This document shows, piece by piece, positions 11,689 to 24,588 of a stretch of DNA of 64,000 nucleotides. Source of the DNA: Lithobates sylvaticus (taxonomy: Eukaryota; Chordata; Amphibia; Anura; Ranidae); assembly GCA_028564925.1 (NCBI GenBank), contig CM053029.1:31902025-31966024 (forward strand), written 5' to 3'. How positions within the stretch are numbered: the first letter of the stretch is position 1; each line of letters starts with the position of its first letter. The translations under genes and the position numbers were made by a program. The notes under the pieces were generated by a model, which worked only from the letters and a program-made list of their open reading frames with translations, searched no databases and was not told where the DNA came from.

Positions 11689-12485
11689 TTAAAGGAGAAA
11701 CTCTTGTGACTCGCGGCTTATCCTTCCCAAGATTTAAGGAGAATACTTTACTTGAAAAGAGAGGCCACAGTTTATCACCATTCACTATAGTATCCAAAAT
11801 TATACCAGAGTTCCGTATGGACGTCCTCTATCCTATTAGTCAAATCTTTCAATTGTTCTCCAAATAGAGCCATTGATAATAAAGTCCATTTAAACCAACA
11901 TGTCCCCCAAACATTTAAAAAAATTAAAATAAAAATTTTCATTTTTTTTGAAAGAGAGGAAAAAGTTTTTTTCACTTTGTGTCAGTCAGTAGATCAGCAG
12001 AGTACTTGATAACAGAGCAGCACTGAAAGAAGATCCCTTTAAACAGCCATAACTACTACCAAGCAACTCAAATGATTCAAAAGGTTACCTGCTGAGGAGG
12101 GCAAAGGATTTTCTTTATATTGTTCAAACCAGGCTCCAAACACCACCAGGAGCAATTAATAGCCTAACAGCACAGAAGAGGAGAGTAGACTTTTTTTTTC
12201 ACTTATAAAGTCCATAGGTCAAATAGAGCAATTGATAGCAGCACAGCACAGTGCAGCAGGGTACAGCACAGAACAAAAAGTCTCTTTAAGCAGCTATAGG
12301 TACTAAACAATTCAAGCAGTTCAAAGGGTTAACTGTGAGGGAAGTAGGTTTTTCCTTGTGCTATTCAGAGCCAGGAACCCAAATCTGTGCTGCTTTCCCC
12401 TGTAAGTCCGCTTCACTGTATGGCAGGCCCGGACTGGGACAAAAAAATAGGCCCGGGCATTTTAGACTGAGCAGCCAACTTTTCC

Positions 12486-12516
<31 letters not shown>

Positions 12517-12524
12517 GCAGAGAT

Positions 12525-13139
12525 GCTTTCTCCTTTGTCGCCGCCATCGTCTGGGGGTCTTGTTCTGACTTCAGGGGTCATGTCCCGCTCTTCTGTTCTT
12601 CTTGCCGGGCCTCCGCTTTCTTCTTCCAGCTCTTTTACTAGCGGTGGCCCGGGCTTCTGTCGCTGTCACCTTCTGCTTCTGCTTCTTCTTCTTCTTCCGA
12701 TGTTGACTCGTTGCTGTCTCCTCTTCTAATGGCTCAGACGTGTTGCGCTGCCAGTTATATAGGGACAAGGGGCGGGGCCACCGACTCATGTCACATGGTG
12801 ACCCCGCCCCCATATGATGTCACAGTCCCGGAGGGTGCTGGGACTGTGACATCATATGAGGGCGGGGTCACCATGTGACATGAGCTGGTGGCCCCACCCC
12901 TTGTCCCTATATAACTGGCAGCGCAACACGTCTGAACCATTAGAAGAGGAGACAGCAACGAGTCCACATTGCAAGAAGGAAGAAGAAGCAGAAGGCAACG
13001 GTGACAGAAGCCCGGGCCACCGCTAGTAAAAGAGCTGGAAGAAGAAAGCGGAGGCCCGGCAAGAAGAACAGAAGAGCAGGACAAGACCCCTGAAGTCGGA
13101 ACAAGACCCCCAGACGACGGCGGCGACGAAGGAGAAAGC
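12525..13139. repeat. 615-bp palindrome, copy 2
   Basis: This is the second copy of the palindrome at 3818-4432, of identical length, with both arms and loop preserved. Confidence 0.9.
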
Positions 13140-14344
13140 CGGGCTCCTCCGCTAGTAAAAGAGCTAGCAGAAGATAGCGGAGGAGTCCGGCAAGAAGACC
13201 CCCCAAGACAGAAGAAGACCCGTGGAGCTGTGCAATAAAGTATTTAAAAAAATTGTGTTTTTATTTACACTTTTTTCCCTAAGGTGAATGGGTAGGGGTA
13301 CATCGTACCCCATACTCATTCACATAGGGTGGGGGGCCGGGATCTGGGGGTCCCCTTATTAAAGGGGGCTCCCGGATTCCGATAAGCCCCCCCGCCCGCA
13401 GATCCCAACAACCAACGGCCAGGGTTGTCGGGAAGAGGCCCTTGTCCTCATCAACACGGGGACAAGGTGCTTTAGGGTGAGGGGGCCGCAGGGCCCCCCT
13501 TTCCCCAGGGCACCCCCCATGTTGAGGGCACGCGGCCTGGTACGGCTCAGGAGGGAGGGCGCTCACTCGTCCCCACCCCTTTCCTGACCGGCCGGGCTGC
13601 TTGCTCGGATAAGGGTCTGATATGGATTTGGGGGGAACCCCCAAGCCGTTTTTTCGGCGTAGGGACTCCCCTTTAAATCCATACCAGGTGACGGGGCTAG
13701 CGAGGTGTCAATGTCACCGATCGAGGCGGCGGCATTCACTTCTTTCGCTAGTCCCATCTACCTGGAGTCACGTTCTAAATGTACAGACTTTTCTCCGTGT
13801 GTGGGGCAAGTCCGTTCATTTCAAAAGTCCCGCGGACTTCCGCCAATACTCCGGCGGATTGTCCGCCGGAAAAGTCTGGGCATGTGTGGGCAAGTCCACA
13901 TTTTCGGAAAGTCCGGCGGACCTCCGCTGGAAAGTCCGGCGGATTAGTCCGCCGGACAGTCCTGCCGAAAAGTCAGATTGTGGCTTAATAACTGTTCAAG
14001 AGTTAGACAAAAGGTGTTCTTCCTATGGAGGTTTCTCTATACTGCATTTACCCGGGTATATGTGTACTTTTCCACCAGGACTCCTGAGCCCTTTTGCTGA
14101 TAATACCTGTTTGTACATTGGATGTACGGTGCCTTGAAAAAGTATTCATACCTCTTGAAATTTTCCACATTTTGTCATGTTAAAACCAAAAACATAAATG
14201 CATTTTATTGGGATTTTATGTGATTGACCAACACAAAGTGGCACATAATTGTGAAGTGGAAGGAAAATTATAAATGTTTTTCAAATTTTCTTACAAATAA
14301 ATATGTGAAAAGTGTGAGGTGCATTTGTATGGCGCCCCCCTGAG

Positions 14345-15363
14345 TCAATACTTTGTAGAACCACATTTCACTGCAATTACAGCTGCAAGTCTTTTTGGGG
14401 ATGTCTCTACCAGCTTTTCACATCTAGAGAGGGACATTTTTGCCCATTCTTCTTTGCAAAATATCTCAAGTTCTGTCAGATTGGATGGAGAGCGTCTGTG
14501 AGCAGCAATTTTCAAGTCTTGCCATAGATTCTCAATTGGATTTAGGTCTGGACTGTGACTGGGCCATTCTAACACATGAATATGCTTTGATCTAAACCAT
14601 TCCATTGTAGCTCTGGCTGTATGTTTAGGGTCGTTGTCCTGCTGGAAGGTGAACTTCCACCCAAGTCTAAAGCCTTTTGCAAACTCTAAATGGTTTTCTT
14701 CTAAGATTGCCCTTTATTTGGCTCCATCCATCTTCCAATCAACTCTGACCAGCTTCCCTGTCCCTGCTGAAGAAAAACATCCCCACAACATGATGCTGCC
14801 ACCGCCATGTTTCACGGTGGGGATGGTGTGTTCAGGGTGATGTGCAGTGTTAGTTTTCCACCACATATAACGTTTTGTTTTTAGGCCAAAAAGTTCAATT
14901 TTGGTCTCATCTGAGCAGAGCACCTTCTTCCACATGTTTGCTGTGTCCCCCACATGGCTTCTTGCAAACTGCAAATGGCACTTCTTATGGCTTTCTTTCA
15001 ACAATGTCTTTCTTCTTGTCACTCTTCCATAAAGGGCAGATTTGTGGAGAGCACGACTAATAGTTGTCCTGTGGACAGATTCTCCCACCTGAGCTGTGGA
15101 TCTCTGCAGCTCCTCCAGAGTCACCATGGACCTCTTGGCTCTTCTCTGATGAATGCTCTCCTTGCCAGGCTGGTCAGTTTAGGTGGGCGGCCTTGTCTTG
15201 GTAGGTTTGCAGTTGTGCCATACTCTTTCCATTTTCCGATGATGGATTGAACAGAGCTCTGTGAGATGTTCAAAGCTTGGGATATTTTTTTATAACCTAA
15301 CCCTCCTTTACACTTCTCCACAACTTTATCCCTGACCTGTCTGGTGTGTTCCTTGGCCTTCAT
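14345..15363 (-). pseudogene. Tc1-family transposase, broken, copy 2
   Basis: It is the same as the transposase at 5637-6655, with the same frameshift and stop. One visible coding difference is KIAAHRRS here against KIAVHRRS in copy 1 (from gtgagcagc against gtgaacagc). Shared lesions mean one death event before duplication. Confidence 0.93.
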
Positions 15364-15587
15364 GCTGCTGTTTTTTTCACTAAGGTTCTCTAACAAATCT
15401 CTGAGGGCTTCACAGAACAGCTGTATTTATACTGAGATTAAATTACACACAGGTGGACTCTTTTTACTAATTAGGTGACTTCTGAATTCAATTGATTCCA
15501 CTAGATTTTAGTTAGGGGTTGTTCACACAACTTACACTTTTCATTTTTGAATTTCACACTTTGATTCATTCTTTATATTTACATATT

Positions 15588-15619
15588 TATATATATATAC
15601 ACACATACATACACACATA

Positions 15620-15654
<35 letters not shown>

Positions 15655-15656
15655 TA

Positions 15657-15751
<95 letters not shown>

Positions 15752-15795
15752 CACACATATATTTTTTTGATATATGTTTTTTATATATACATTTT
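15588..15795. repeat. (TA)n microsatellite, copy 2
   Basis: This is the counterpart of 6880-7085, with a different arrangement of TA and CA runs. Confidence 0.95.
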
Positions 15796-16492
15796 ATATA
15801 CACAATACATCATGGAGTATTATTAGCTAGGTTATGTGACCCACATTTGTGTGATTCTGTTACACAAATAAAAAGGCATTGAAATTTATTTTGGAGTGCG
15901 GCCGTCCAGAGTGTTTCAATCTATCCTTTTTAGTTAGGGGTGTCAGAGTAACGGGGGCTGAATACAAATGCACCCCATACTTTTCACATATTTACTTGTA
16001 AAAAAAATTAAAACCATTTATCATTTTTCTTCAATTTAACAATTATGTGGCACTGTGTTGTTGTCCTACACGTAAAATGACAAAATGTGGAAAATTTCAA
16101 GGGGTATGAATACCTTTTCAAGGCACTGTATGTACTGTTATTAATCTCTTCTTATATAAAGCGGATATTATTTCTATACTGGTGTGTATTTACTGTATGG
16201 TTAATGTTATATGCTGGTTGTTGCAGTAGTTCTTCTGCTCCCAATGACTTTGATTAGACTACTGGTTACTTTTCCAGGTAGAGAGTCCCCTCATCACAGA
16301 GGTCCTGTCCTGGGTGGGGGCACTGCCATCTTTATTAACAAACCCACTCTTCCACTTAGCGAATGTTCTAGTTGTATTTTTTACCTACAGGTTAAGTGCA
16401 ATATCCTGTTTGAGGAGGGCCATATCTTATAACCCACCCAAAGGAGGGCTACACATGGATAGGATTAACACTTTTCTCCCATACTTTTGCAG

Positions 16493-16519
16493 GTGATGAA
16501 TCTAGGTCTGGCTACATTG
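16493..16519 (+). other. candidate 27-nt phase-1 microexon, copy 2
   Basis: This is an identical copy of 7781-7807 with the same acceptor (ending 16492) and donor (from 16520), multiplied by the segmental duplication. Confidence 0.4.
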
Positions 16520-16719
16520 GTAAGTACATTTTCATACAATGTCATAACATTTTTAACACATTACTATTTTGACCTCAAATATGTATACAAGTTTTGTGTT
16601 TGCTTTTTTTTTTTTTTCATTATTCTGTTTACATTAGTAACAATATGCATATAGATGTTTAACAAATTTTGACAAATTTGTTCATTCGGAAATATCCGAA
16701 TTAATGAACACACGTTTAA

Positions 16720-17701
16720 CCACTTGCCTACCAGGCACGAACACCTCCTTCCTGACCAGGCCATTTTTCAGCTTTCAGCGCTGTCGCATTTTGAATGACA
16801 ATTGCGCGGTCATGCAACGCTGTACCCAAATAAATTTTTTATCATTTTTTCCCCACAGATAGAGCTTTATTTTGGTGGTATTTGATCACCTCTGCGTTTT
16901 TTATTTCTTGCGCTATAAACAAAATAAGAGCAACAAGTTTGAAAAAACATAATATTTTTTACTTTTTATTATAATAAATATCCAATTTTTTTTTTCTTTT
17001 TAAACAAATCTTTTCCTCAGTTTAGGCCGATACGTATTCTTCTACATATTTTTGGTAAAAAAAAAATCGCAATTAGCATATATTGATTGGTTTGCGCAAA
17101 AGTTATAGCGTCTACAAAATAGGGGATAGATTTATAGCATTTTTATTATTTTTTTTTTTTTTTTACTAGTAATGGCGGCGATCTGCGATTTTTATCATGA
17201 CTGCGACATTGCGGCGGACATATCGGACACTTTTGACACATTTTTGGGACCATTAACATTTATACAGCGATCCGTGCTATAAAAATGCATTGATTACTGT
17301 ATAAATGTGATTGGCAAGGAAGGGGTTAACACTAGGGGGCGCTGCAGGGGTTAATGTGTTCCCTATATTAGTGATTCTAACTGTGGGGGGAGGGGACTGA
17401 CTGGGGGAGGGGGACCGATCGGTGTCCCTATGTACAAGGGACACACCATCGGTCTCCTCTCCAGTGACAGGACGTGGATCTGTGTGTTTACATACACAGA
17501 TCCACGTCCTGCTCGATTACCGGGCAATCGCGGGTCCCCAGTGGACATCGCGGCCGCCGGGCACGCGCATTGGCTCCCCAGCTACGCGGCGGGCGCGCGC
17601 GCCCCCTAGTGGCCAAAGTGTAGACGACGTCATATGATGGCGTCCCACCACAAGAGCCGCACCGTCCCGCCGTCATTTGACAGTGGGCGGTCGGCTAGTG
17701 G
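16720..17701 (+). mobile_element. TTAA-flanked MITE private to copy 2
   Basis: TTAA at 16716-16719 and 17702-17705 flanks a 982-bp insert, while copy 1 has the single TTAA empty site at about 7995-7998. The ends are ccacttgcctacc and the complement of ccactagccgacc. The left module (cagcgctgtcgc, tttattttggtggtatttg) is shared with 2061-2983 and 25165-26354. It has no coding capacity, and its TTAA target and ends suggest piggyBac-type mobilisation. A near-palindromic acacagatccacgtcctg segment lies at 17470-17512. Confidence 0.92.
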
Positions 17702-17824
17702 TTAACGAATTTTTCCGATTATTCAAAAATTCTCACATTCGAAAATTTGGAAATTCTGAAATTCCGAAAATTCGAAAATATGAAATAATAACTAACTAAT
17801 AATAACTTAACTATTACTAACTAT

Positions 17825-18136
17825 TTCAATTATATGTATTGGAATTTCCTTTCATAATTGTCTGTTAGTGAACGTAATGAATACAAATTCATCCGAAGTT
17901 ACGAGATATCCAAAATAACGAATGTCGTATCTAAACAAACAAATTAATAATAATAAATAACAATAATAATAAAAACATTTTATTATTATTATTGATAATA
18001 TTTATTATTCATTTCATTCCATTTGTTCAGATGCAGCATTCGTTATTTCAGATAATTTGTAACTTCGGATAAATTCCTATTCATTACGTTCAATAACAAC
18101 CAAATTTGAAAGGAAATTCCAATACCTATAATTTAA
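17825..18136. repeat. AT-rich inverted repeat, copy 2
   Basis: This is the copy 2 counterpart of 8123-8434. A change at its left end (tttcaatt) breaks the TTAA seen in copy 1. Confidence 0.75.
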
Positions 18137-18190
18137 AGAGGAGTATCCACAAAAAAAAATAATTAAAAGTCAGCAGCTACAAATACTGCA

Positions 18191-19418
18191 TAGAAAAGAG
18201 AAGTTGCGCTAATAATTAGTGAGTGTTGACCAATGATATCACAATCGAGTGAAAACAATACAAAAGATTAATATACAATTAGTTCAAAAAAAAATTTGTT
18301 TTTTAAAAAATATAGAATATATAGTGAGTAGATTAATTAACCCAATGGAAAATATATCAGTATATTCTTTTAGGTAAAATTAAAGCAGTCCTAAGTTGAA
18401 GGTTCTCTGTTAATAGTCCTCAAAAGAAGGGGCAGAGTGTGTTAGCGAACAAGGATATGGATCCTTTCAGAAAAGTTCAAAAGTGATAAAAATGTTCTTA
18501 GCAGATCAATATCTCAGCCTTCCAGGTGGTATGCTTACCAGAAATAAGCAACAAATCCGCAGTTGGCTTATACCCAGCCTGGGCCTTTATATGAATCGGG
18601 AACCAGGAACTTGAAGTACTCGAGAGTGACGTGTGCCCCCAGTGGTTATTACCAAAAAGAAAAAAGGGGAGCAGACATAGCGTAATATTGTCGAAAAAAA
18701 TATATAATATAATTTTATATTTTGGAAAAAAGCTATATATAAACGGAGATATATATAACCCTTTTCTATACAAAAATATTAAATTAAATTGAAGAAAAAA
18801 ATTAATTAAATTTAATTAAAGAAAATTAAAAAAAATAAGGGGAACACCCAGTGCTTAGAAAACCAAAAAATATATAAAAAATATATAAAAAAATATTAAC
18901 GTGTAAAAATAAAAATAAAAAAGCTCCTCCACCATTTGGATGTTGCGCTTACCAAAACACAACAAAAAGAAAAACGATTGACATTTGTCCCAACAAGAAG
19001 GAGTATCAAACGCATACACCAGTGATCCAAAAAGCAAACGACTGACACGTGTCCCGTCACCACACAGAGGGGCTCCTTACCAGAGACCAGTGATAATCAG
19101 TGCATATAGTCTCCCAGATGGATTAGGCCAGTAGTTGGTAGTAAAGGTCCTGGTCCGGTTCAAAAGTCGGTACTCACTTTCTTAAGCTCAGCGGCTCGTA
19201 TTTAAAGGGAGAGAAAGCAACAGACCATGGTGGAGTACGTTTGACAAATTTATTATAAAAAATTAAAGGTTGCACTTACATAAAGGCAGATCGTTTTAGG
19301 CATAAATTGGAAGCCGGCCGGCAACACAAACAGAAACAGAAAATCCCGTCCTCAATGGCGTGGTGACGTCAGCACGTACGTCCCAGACGCGTTTCGTCAT
19401 AGGCTGACGTTTTCAATG
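18191..19418. mobile_element. 1.2 kb element of unnamed family, private to copy 2
   Basis: It is flanked by ctgca (18186-18190 and 19419-19423); copy 1 has a single ctgca at the empty site. The left end reads tagaaaagagaagttgcgct, the right end cgtttcgtcataggctgacg, with no terminal inverted repeats. Inside are AT-rich stretches and cttacc(a/g) words. There is no open frame of note. The left gcgctaat motif, an A/T-rich block and a cgtca-rich right part recur in the fold-back element at 35188-37123, so I suspect one non-autonomous family. Confidence 0.7.
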
Positions 19419-19619
19419 CTGCAGCTGCTGACTTTTAATAATCGGGCACTTAGCTGTTCCGGGGTCCAGCGATGCCGGGGGTCGAAGCTCAGCTCTTCCC
19501 CCGATCCGCTCGGCGGCGCCGGCATTGCAACTGTGGGCATCAGGCTGTGGCTTCACAGCCGGGCACCCACTGCGCATGTGCGAGCGGCGCCATGCGCCAT
19601 GATTGGTCGCCCAGTCATC

Positions 19620-21449
19620 TGGCACCTGTCACGTGTCCCAGATGACTGACAGGAGGGAGGGAGCCCTTCCTGCACCGAGGGAAGTGATGTCACCTGCCCG
19701 GGCACTGAAGGAGGCAGACTACGAGGGACCCCCTAGCAACAGGCATTTAGAGGTGAGTTAAAAAAAAAATAATTTCCAAATATTTTTTTTCTTTTTTTTA
19801 TGAATTGTAATAGTTCGTATTATTAGTTAGTTAGTTAGTTATTCTTTAGACTTTTCAGATTTTCTTTCTTATGTTCAGATTTTCAAATTTTCAAATTTAC
19901 GAATTTGCAAATTGCGATCACAACGAATGACCCGAACAAAAAAAACAAAAAACAAATGAAATGTCTAATGCATATCACCTAAAACGTGTTGCAGAAAATG
20001 AAAATGCAGTATTCTATGCAATACCCTGCAAGATTAAGAATAATTGTTAATGGGGACACTGATATTTTTGGTAATCCTGCAGCTGCTGCAGATAGGCTAG
20101 ATAGGGGAGGTGGGTGTTAATAATCATCCCATCTTGATTTTTTTTTTCCTCTCTCTTCTTTTCTTTATGGCTCTGGTACACTATATTGTCAAAAGTATTG
20201 AGACGCCTGCCTTTACACACACATGAACTTTAATGGCATCCCAGTCTTAGTCTGTAGGGTTCAATATTGAGTTGGCCCACCCATTGCAGCTACAACAGCT
20301 TTAACTCTCCTGAGAAGGCTGTCCACAAGGTTTAGGAGTGTGTCTGTGGGAATGTTTGATCATTCTTCCAAAAGCGCATTTGTATGGGTATAAATATCAC
20401 ATCAACTGCAATGATGGAATTGTTGTACAAGCCACTGCCACTAAGGGGTTAATATCCTACATATAATGTATATATACACCCAGTGCTAGGACAAGGTCAT
20501 CAATTGCCCAAAGCAAAGATGCAAATTCCCAGCCCAATTCCAACCCCCCCCCCCCCAAAAAAAAAAAGAAATCCCCCCTTCCTAGCACAAATCCTCTACC
20601 CCTCAAATTTCCCCTCCGAGCACAAAATCCTTTTCCCCCAACTCCAAATCCCCCTCCCAGCACAATTTACACTCCCCCCTCAATTCCCCATCTTAGTACT
20701 ACCCCCCCCCCCCCCCTCAAATGTCCCCTGCCAGAACAAATGCCCCCCAGTCATCCCTACTAGCACAAATTCCAGGAATCCAAAACAACAGGGGACCCTA
20801 GGATAATCTATAAATTTAGCCGTAATTGGTGGGCTCGCTCTCTTGGCCCAGGGACATCGGAGAGACCAGTCAGGAGCCACTGTCATGTTCGCAGCTTCAT
20901 TGAGATACAGGGATATCCAGCCTCACACAAGCAACAGTTCCCAGATCGATCTGCATCAGCACCAGAGGTTGAGTGACACCGCTCACCCCAGTGCCAGACA
21001 CTCGGCTTCACAGCTACCCTTAGCAGTCTGAGGCATAGAGACATCTGTTCTCATCGCCATCCGTGGCTTCCTACCAACACTGCTGCAGTCCACTGTGCAG
21101 TCGTCATTCTATCCTACCGTTGATCCAAAGCCTGCTCATCCCACCTTCTTGCACAAAAGTCCTATCTTCAGTTAGGATTGTTGGGAGGGCAGTCTGCCCA
21201 GCCTTTGCTCTGTACTTCTTCATATATGGACATGTTTACCCCCATCTCAATTAAGGAGATGTTGCTACCTTGCCTTCACTGTATACAGATCTGACTCAAT
21301 CGCAAGCACCTATACTGTTAAAGGGCCCCAAACAATTGCCGGGAGAAGATACATCCTCAAACACAAACTGACTTTTCCCTATACAGCTATCACCCACCCC
21401 AGGAGTGCCTCTCCTCTACCCATAGAAAAATACTACTTTCCTCCCCAAT
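19620..21449. repeat. segmental duplication, partial and diverged copy 3
   Basis: This matches 1-1808 and 8685-10514 but with many more substitutions and small indels than those two show between themselves. Homology ends abruptly at ccccaata (21449), where copies 1 and 2 go on with gagaggg. It keeps the 20-base stretch near 21280 (ctgtatacagatctgactc) that copy 2 has and copy 1 lacks, so the loss happened in copy 1. Confidence 0.93.
20179..20383 (-). mobile_element. Tc1-like end fragment, copy 3
   Basis: This is the diverged third copy. It keeps bases lost in copies 1 and 2 (a gtg near 20345) and looks nearer to a typical Tc1 end, which fits copy 3 having split off earlier. Confidence 0.72.
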
Positions 21450-22195
21450 ACAGCACCGGTGCACCAGTGACTGTACAGAGCCTGACTGCATTGGTAACAG
21501 ACCTCTCTTCCACAGCCTGTGCTGCACCCTTAGTAAGCGCCTCTATAATCCAGTTGCTATAACAGTGGGAAGCCCACAAAGGAACCAGCAGGATAGGTAC
21601 ACAGGCAGGTCACTCTGGTAGATGACGCAGGCTCATCTGAGGTGCAGAGTCTAAGTACTAACTGGTGTTCACCAGAGCTCCTGATGGTAAAGATGGATTT
21701 TTCTATGTATTAGTACCAGGTCACCATCCTCAGGATCGCCCCACCATGAGGTGAGCAAGCCTGGGTCCAGAAGCTTGTAAGCAGGTAGGGATCAAACAGA
21801 AACGTAGTCAGTAAACAAGCCAAGGGTCGATAATGAGTGATAGCAAAATATGGACGGCACAGGGAAGACAGGAGCGAGATACTGACTGGAGAAAGCACAA
21901 TAATCTGGAAAACAGGAAGTACAGAGACTTAGCTTAAATCATTAAGTTCATGGGAGGAGCAAAGAATTCAAGGTTCCGCAGGAGTCAAGGCACAAGGCGC
22001 GGTTGTCCAATGAATCAGACAGTGCTACCCAGCATCTCAGGTAGCTCAGCGAGAAAATTCATTGCCAGTAAAGGTCCCAGGTTCAAGTCCAGGTCCTTCC
22101 ACCCATACTGCCTCACCTAGTAGTTCATTGTGATCTGTTTTAATTTGCCTATTCATTATTACCTATGTTAAATCTGTTTATTTTCGAACATCTAA
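21450..22195. other. repeat debris without recognisable gene
   Basis: Sequence beyond the end of copy 3 contains no long open frame. The tRNA-like segment at its right end is listed separately; the rest I cannot classify. Confidence 0.4.
22039..22100 (+). repeat. tRNA-like A-box/B-box segment (SINE head candidate)
   Basis: The segment ggtagctcagcgag resembles a pol III A box and ggttcaagtcc a B box, about 38 bases apart as in a tRNA gene. The fold around them is poor and there is no acceptor stem, so a tRNA-derived SINE or a tRNA fossil is likelier than a working tRNA. Confidence 0.45.
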
Positions 22196-22455
22196 AGCCT
22201 CATACACACGATCCAATTGTTGGCCAACGAAGCATCAGATTTTTGTCTTAAGGGCGTGTGCCTGGATTTTGTCCTGCATACTAACGGTACACAATTTTCA
22301 TGCAACAAGCTAAATTTGCTAGCATGTCATCCAACATTTGTTGGCAGAAAGTTAGACAACAATTGTCAAAAGGAGCGTACTAATGGTCAGATTTTAGGAC
22401 AACAGTCTGTCAACAGACAATCCCCTGCCAACAATTGGATCGTGTGTACAAGGCT
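22196..22455. mobile_element. 260-bp MITE with 3-bp TAA duplication (PIF/Harbinger-like)
   Basis: TAA lies at 22193-22195 and 22456-22458. The terminal repeats are about 30 bases, from agcct with acacacgatccaattgttgg shared. A 3-bp TWA duplication is typical of PIF/Harbinger elements. The inner part is a partial mirror (caacaattgtc). The open frame across it is not a gene. Confidence 0.72.
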
Positions 22456-22458
22456 TAA

Positions 22459-23959
22459 CTGTGTATTGCTGCAGGCTGATTGTTTCTATAACCACTTCAG
22501 CCTGCCTTGGCTCTCCAGTCACACTGGGGAGCCCAGGACTGCAGCCAGCGATTTCCACCAGCTGACCAAGAGATGGCCCGATTATCTTTTTGGTCTAAGA
22601 AACCGGAAGCGACGAGTATGTTGTCACTTCAGTTTCAGTCTAATGTAAACGAGCCATTACCAGCCTGTGAAAGCATAAAATCAATTTGATTTTGGTTTGG
22701 TCAGATGATTTTAAGGGCAGAGGAGAGATCGGGGGTCTAATAGACCCCCGATCTCTCAGTAAAGAGTACTTGTCACTGCCCATGCAATCACAAGGGATCA
22801 AACAAATGGCCACTGCCCCCCACCTATAACTGGCATTTGCAGCAAGGAGCACATGGAAGGGTGACGCATGTCAAACAAAATCAAATAAAATTCCCAGCTC
22901 AACTTACCCACCAGCATGGAACTTACCCACCAGCCTGCAACTTAACCACCAGCCTGAAACCAAATTGTCCTGTCTTATAATATGCGTTAAAAACAGGGGT
23001 TTCGTTTGCACACATTTGCAAATGTATGCGTAAACTGCAGAGTCACTTCATGGTATCCCAATATTTTATGTAGTCCTAACTCTATACATTTTGAGGTCAA
23101 AATCACAAGGGAAGTTGTTCCCGCCTTGTGATAGCAATAAAGTTGATTAAAAATAAATAGACAGTGTAAAAATAATACAAAAAATGTAAAGCCCCCTGTC
23201 CCCCTGTGCTTACGCAAAAAAAGAGAATGCAGTCCTCGGTCCCACAAGCATACGTAAACAAAGATCTGCACCACACATGTGAGGTATCATCGCAAACGTC
23301 AGAGCGAGAGCAATTATTCTAGCACCAGAACTCCTCTGTAACTCTAAACTGGTAACCTTTAAAGGCTTTTAAAACATTGCCTATGGATTATTTAATGTAC
23401 CGTAGTTTGTAGCTGTTCCACGGGCGCACGCAATTTTAAAGTGTGACATGTTTGCTATCTATTTACTCGGCATAACATTATCATTTATATTTTACCAAAT
23501 GCACTAAAATACATTAAAAAATTGCGTTTTAAAAAACCACTGCGCAAAAAACACGTGATAAAAAAATGCAACACCCACCACTTTATTTTCTAGAGCCTCT
23601 GCTTAAAAATATATGTTTGGGGGTTCTAAGTCATTTTCTAGCAAAAAAAAAACATAGATTTTTTTACATGTATGTGAGAAGTGTCAGAATTGGCTGGGTA
23701 CTGAAGTGGATACCTGAACTACTTTGAGGAACTCGGTACAACGGTGTTTCTTGAAAACCATGCTCATTCCCTTTATTTGGTGCCGGGTACTGTTTGTGAC
23801 AAGGATACTGAACAGTGTTTGCCAAATTCATGACTAAACCTAGAGTGTCAGAAGGACTGAAGTGTCTGCAAGGTCAGGACAGTTCCAGAGGACAAGCATC
23901 ACTCAGCAGCCCTTACCGGGGTAGCGCTACACCCATAACAGCTCCCAATACATTGACAC
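22459..23959. other. old interspersed repeat sequence
   Basis: There is no gene. A perfect hairpin sits at 22723-22757 (agagatcgggggtcta and its inverse). Aaccacttcagcc near 22490 resembles the start of the TTAA family, so much of 22490-23600 may be a decayed relative; I could not fix its right end. Confidence 0.4.
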
Positions 23960-23962
23960 TAT

Positions 23963-24214
23963 GGGGTTGATTCACTAAGGACAAATGAATGTAGACTGTG
24001 CATTCTGCAAGTTCAGTTGCTCCAGAGCGTAGAAAAAGGGGTGAAGCTTCACTTTGCAAAGGATACCCAATCACATGCATGGAAATTGAAAAAAACATTT
24101 TGCTTGCACCTGATTGGATGATGGAAGTCAGCAGAACTCCCCCTGATTTACTAAGCTCCGGAGCAACTACACTTAAAAGGTGCACGGTCTATTTGCCTTT
24201 AGGAAATCCACCCC
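23963..24214. mobile_element. 252-bp MITE with ggggttgatt ends
   Basis: The flanks tat (23960-23962, 24215-24217) bound imperfect terminal repeats ggggt(t/g)gatt..ctaa, with matching inner words gttgctcc(a/g)gagc in inverted orientation. There is no coding sequence. The family is uncertain. Confidence 0.65.
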
Positions 24215-24588
24215 TATGTCTGCTCTGTGGCCCCCTTTTATAGTGAGGGGTTTGGCTTATCCCATAGGTCCCTCATTGACCTCTCTAAGCCTACTGTCCA
24301 TAGTTCAAAGGTCATGCAGTGCATATTCACCCGGGCAAATCTGTTCATAAATTTGCTGCAAATTTAGAACCTCCAGGATTGGCCACACCCCCATGATAGC
24401 ACCCAAACTTCATCACTATTTACCGCTCATTGCTCTTGAGGATTATAGAAACAGAAAGTATCATGGATAGGAGAAAGTCAACTTTTTTTTTTTATTATTG
24501 AAAAAATTGTGGAATTAAAGAACGCAATTGAATGTTGTAATTGTATGATTCTCTGACATTTTGACATTTTGCTCCCATACTTTTGCAG

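Larger units (their letters stand above)
14127..16128 (-). mobile_element. Tc1-like DNA transposon, copy 2 (broken)
   Basis: This is the duplicate of 5419-7416, with TA at 14125-14126 and 16129-16130 and the same terminal repeats and lesions. Confidence 0.93.
8685..19619. repeat. segmental tandem duplication, copy 2 (with two private insertions)
   Basis: This repeats 1-8684 in the same orientation. It is 2.25 kb longer because of a TTAA MITE (16720-17701) and a 1.2 kb element (18191-19418) that copy 1 lacks. Up to about 16680 it is nearly identical to copy 1. After that point, outside the insertions, substitutions become more frequent (for example ttaattcgg to ttcattcgg, and an extra taac unit), matching the higher divergence of copy 3. 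The simplest reading is an old direct repeat around a core, followed by a recent duplication of repeat plus core. Stretches not listed separately (9449-10762, 11693-12524, 13140-14124, 16131-16492) are second copies of the copy 1 regions described below. Confidence 0.95.

Noticed and set aside
22217-22648. 143-residue open frame
   Set aside because: It crosses the 260-bp MITE at 22196-22455 and its flank; composition and position give no support for a gene.
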